64,000 nt of DNA, taken from Ophiosphaerella korrae. Taxonomy: Eukaryota > Ascomycota > Dothideomycetes > Pleosporales > Phaeosphaeriaceae. Shown here in pieces: positions 61,101 through 64,000 of the stretch; position 1 is the stretch's first letter, and every line of letters begins with the position of its first letter. Where the stretch lies: NCBI GenBank assembly GCA_028456385.1, contig JALNQF010000235.1:1-64000 (forward strand), read 5' to 3'. Both the position numbers and the translations under genes were made by a program. Below the pieces are notes generated by a model that was not told the origin of the DNA, made no database searches, and saw only the letters and a program-made list of their open reading frames with translations.

Positions 61101-64000
61101 GACTATAGAAAGTTTAAATCTTTACTAAACTAGATATCTAAAATACCTACTACTAGATTAGAATTAAAAAAGGAGATAAATAAAAAACTTTATTTAGAAT
61201 ATAGTATAAACTATATAAATACCTAGTTGTACTATTTAGATTAATAAACGCACTAGTAGCGTTTTAAGAAAGAATTAAAATAGTACTAAGAAAATACTTA
61301 GATATATTTACTTTTATATACCTAGATAATATTTTTATATTTTTAGAAATAGAAGAAGAATATATATAATATATATAAAGTACTAGGAAAACTAGTAGAA
61401 AGTAAGATATTCTTTAAGATAAAGAAATTTAAAATTTATATAAAAGAAATAGACTTTCTAAGGTTTATTATAGAACTAAGAAAAATTAGGATTAACTTAA
61501 ATAAGATTAAAGTAATCTAAAAGTAGCTATTACTAAAGAACTTATAAGAAGTATAATAATTTTATAGACTAGTAAACTTCTATAAGAAGTTAATAATTAA
61601 CTAGTTAGAACTAATAGAACTACTAATAAACTTTATAAAGAAAGATATACTATTTAAGTAGACTAAAGAATATAATAAAGTATTTAGCTAAATTAAATAA
61701 TAATTTATAGAAAACCTAGTTATTAGGATATATAACCTAGAACTACTAGTAGTAGTAAAAATAGATATATCTAACTTAGTCTATACAATAGTACTAATAC
61801 AAGAAGACTAAAATATAAAATAAGAATACTTAGTTAAATACTTTTTTAAGAAAATAAAGCTAGTAGAACTTAACTACTTAATATATAATAAAGAGATACT
61901 AGTAATCTATAAAGTATTTAGATAATAGAGAGTATACTTATAATAAGTAAAATACTAAATAAAGGTCTATATAGACTATAAGAATCTTATAGGATTTATA
62001 ATAAATAAGGAATTATTATAGTACTATATAAGATAGTAAGAGTTTCTATTAATATTTAATATAGAAATAATATATACTAAGAGTAAAGGTAACTAATTTA
62101 TAGATACTATAAGTAGAAGACTAGATCTATAAGAAGAAGTAATCGCTACTAGTATAGTTCTAGTTAAGAATAAAAAAGAATACTTAGTTCTAAATATACT
62201 TAAGATAGCTATAATACTTAAGAGAAAGAGTAATAAGCTAGATAAATAGATTTAAAAAGAAATAGAGAAAGCTTCTAAAGAAATAAAAAAACTTAAAATC
62301 TAAAAAGAATTTATAAAAGCTTATAGAAGAATATATATTCTAAAGAAAATATAAAGAGAGTTTATATAATAATTCTATAAACTACTAGTATATAGATACT
62401 AAGGTATTAATAAAATATTAGATAGACTCTTAAGAGACTACTATATCTTAAAAGTAAGATAACTAGTAACTAAAGTACTATAAGAATATATAAAGTACTA
62501 TAGAAATAAGTATAATAGATATATACTATATAGAATATTATAACTAGTTAAGATACTAGAATAACTATAAAGTGTTATTATAATAGACTTTATTATAAAA
62601 CTACTAAAATCTAAAGATTTAATATTAGAAGTTAAGTATAATAAAATCCTAATAATAGTAGATAAGCTTATAAAGTACTTATACTTTAGACTATATAAAG
62701 AAAAAAGTAAGATAGAAGTTACTATATACTAGGCTCTAGGAACTATAATTAGCTAATATAGTATTCTAGATAAGATTATTATAGATAAAGATATACAATT
62801 TATATTAAAACTATAGAGAATAATATTAGTATAACTAAGAATCTAGTATATAATATTAATAGTATACTACCTATAAATAGATAGATAATTAGAACGTATA
62901 AATTAGATAGTAGAATAATACTTAAAATACTACCTAAATTATAACTAGAATAATTAGGTACAACTATTACTTATAGTATAGCTAGTATATAATAGCGTAA
63001 TAAATATAGTAATAAGAGTATTACTTTTTTTTATAAATTATAGATTTAACTCTAATATATATAGGATACTAAGAACTTAAGTATTTTAGTTCCTAAAAAG
63101 AGAAAACTTAATAGGTAGACTTAAAAAAATATATAACTAACTATAATAGGATATAGAATTCTTATAAAATTAAACAGTAAAGTACTATAATAAAAAATAC
63201 TAAGAGGAACTCTAATTTAAAGAAAGAGAAAATATATAGTTTATTAAAAGAAATATAAAAAGTAAGTAACTTAATTTAAAACTTAACTATATTAAAATAA
63301 GACTATATAATATTAAGAAAAGAGTTATACTAGTTATATTTAAACTTAGGCTACTAGATAAAATAAAGATATATCTAATATTCTACGTAGTACTACTAGA
63401 AAAAGTACTATAAGAAGTAGAACTACTAGTATATAAAGTAGACACGTATAGAAAATAAGAAGAATAAGAAGTTAAAAAAATCTTATAGTACTAGTTCTAT
63501 AATAGAAGGAACTACTACTTAGTAAAATAGATAAGAATAAATAAAAAAGGCTAACTATAAGAAAAGATATAAGAACTAAAAGATAACCTTAGTTACTCTA
63601 AGAAACTAGAGAAGTTTTAAAATTAAAACTCTCTAGAACGCCTTATAGTAAACTAAGAGAATTAGTAATACTACTAATAGATAGAGAGAAGATAGGAGCG
63701 CCTAATATAATAGGAGCTAGAGTAGCCTCTATAATAGTCTTAAAGTTAAGCTTAGACTCTAAGGTAATAGCCTACTTAATAGACTTTATATTATTTAAGG
63801 CTTTTATCTTATATAAATAAACTAAGTAAGTATAATTTTTTACTTATATACTTAGAATCTAATTACGTTCCTCTTTACCTACTATAATCTATTTAGATAG
63901 TATATCTTAAGCGTAGTTAATAGCTCTTCCTATTATAAATAAGTATAGATATAAGAATTAGTATTATTAACCTATACTCTACTAGATAAACCCTAGAAAG
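57677..64000 (+). mobile_element. Chromovirus copy, 3' end outside the window
   Basis: The 5' LTR is 57677-58132. Zinc knuckles lie at 59100-59215, protease at 60405-60445, RT at 61125-61350, RNase H at 61745-61980, integrase core at 62595-62945 and chromodomain at 63440-63600. The antisense region runs from about 63640 to the window end. It is inserted in the integrase of the copy that starts at 45496. Inactivated by RIP stops throughout. Confidence 0.9.

Overview
This is nuclear DNA of a filamentous ascomycete (Pezizomycotina). Three things point there: 45-56 bp spliceosomal introns, chromodomain-bearing Ty3/gypsy retroelements, and heavy repeat-induced point mutation (RIP). In the AT-rich tracts CpA, TpG and CpG are almost absent and TpA is in large excess, and reading frames are broken by TAA/TAG where CAA/CAG is expected. 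The species cannot be named from the sequence.

Layout. 1-3992: an LTR composite whose left LTR is heavily RIP-mutated and whose right LTR is nearly clean. 3993-6915: a balanced-composition island with an intact five-exon cytochrome P450 on the minus strand (4087-5912), then a broken Tc1/mariner-type transposase start. 6916-9400: a RIP-degraded, probably pogo-like DNA transposon, cut by a solo chromovirus LTR. 9400-14290: a second balanced island with 172-bp tandem repeats, a LOG-family cytokinin-activating phosphoribohydrolase (10531-11242, +, one intron) and an isopentenyltransferase (11583-12404, -, no intron). 14290-64000: about 50 kb of RIP-mutated, nested retroelements with no intact gene.

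The two islands together look like a cytokinin biosynthesis locus. IPT would add the dimethylallyl group to an adenine nucleotide, the P450 could trans-hydroxylate the side chain, and LOG would release the free base. IPT, LOG and P450 functions are known together in Claviceps and Fusarium, where IPT and LOG are fused in one protein. Here they are two separate convergent genes, and the P450 has been pushed about 4.6 kb away by transposon insertions. The cluster lies in a repeat-rich compartment of the kind often seen around fungal host-interaction genes.

The right 50 kb is dominated by one Ty3/gypsy chromovirus family: 406-461 bp LTRs and, in the complete copies, gag zinc knuckles, protease, RT, RNase H, integrase and chromodomain. 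Three full-length copies (24524-31554, 37045-44143, 50277-57357) have exact 5-bp target duplications (TATAA, ACTAG, TTACT). A fourth copy is interrupted by the third and by a fifth that runs off the window. Remnants of a different gypsy family and of a Ty1/copia element fill the rest. The family carries a conserved antisense frame between integrase and 3' LTR that may be an undescribed accessory ORF.
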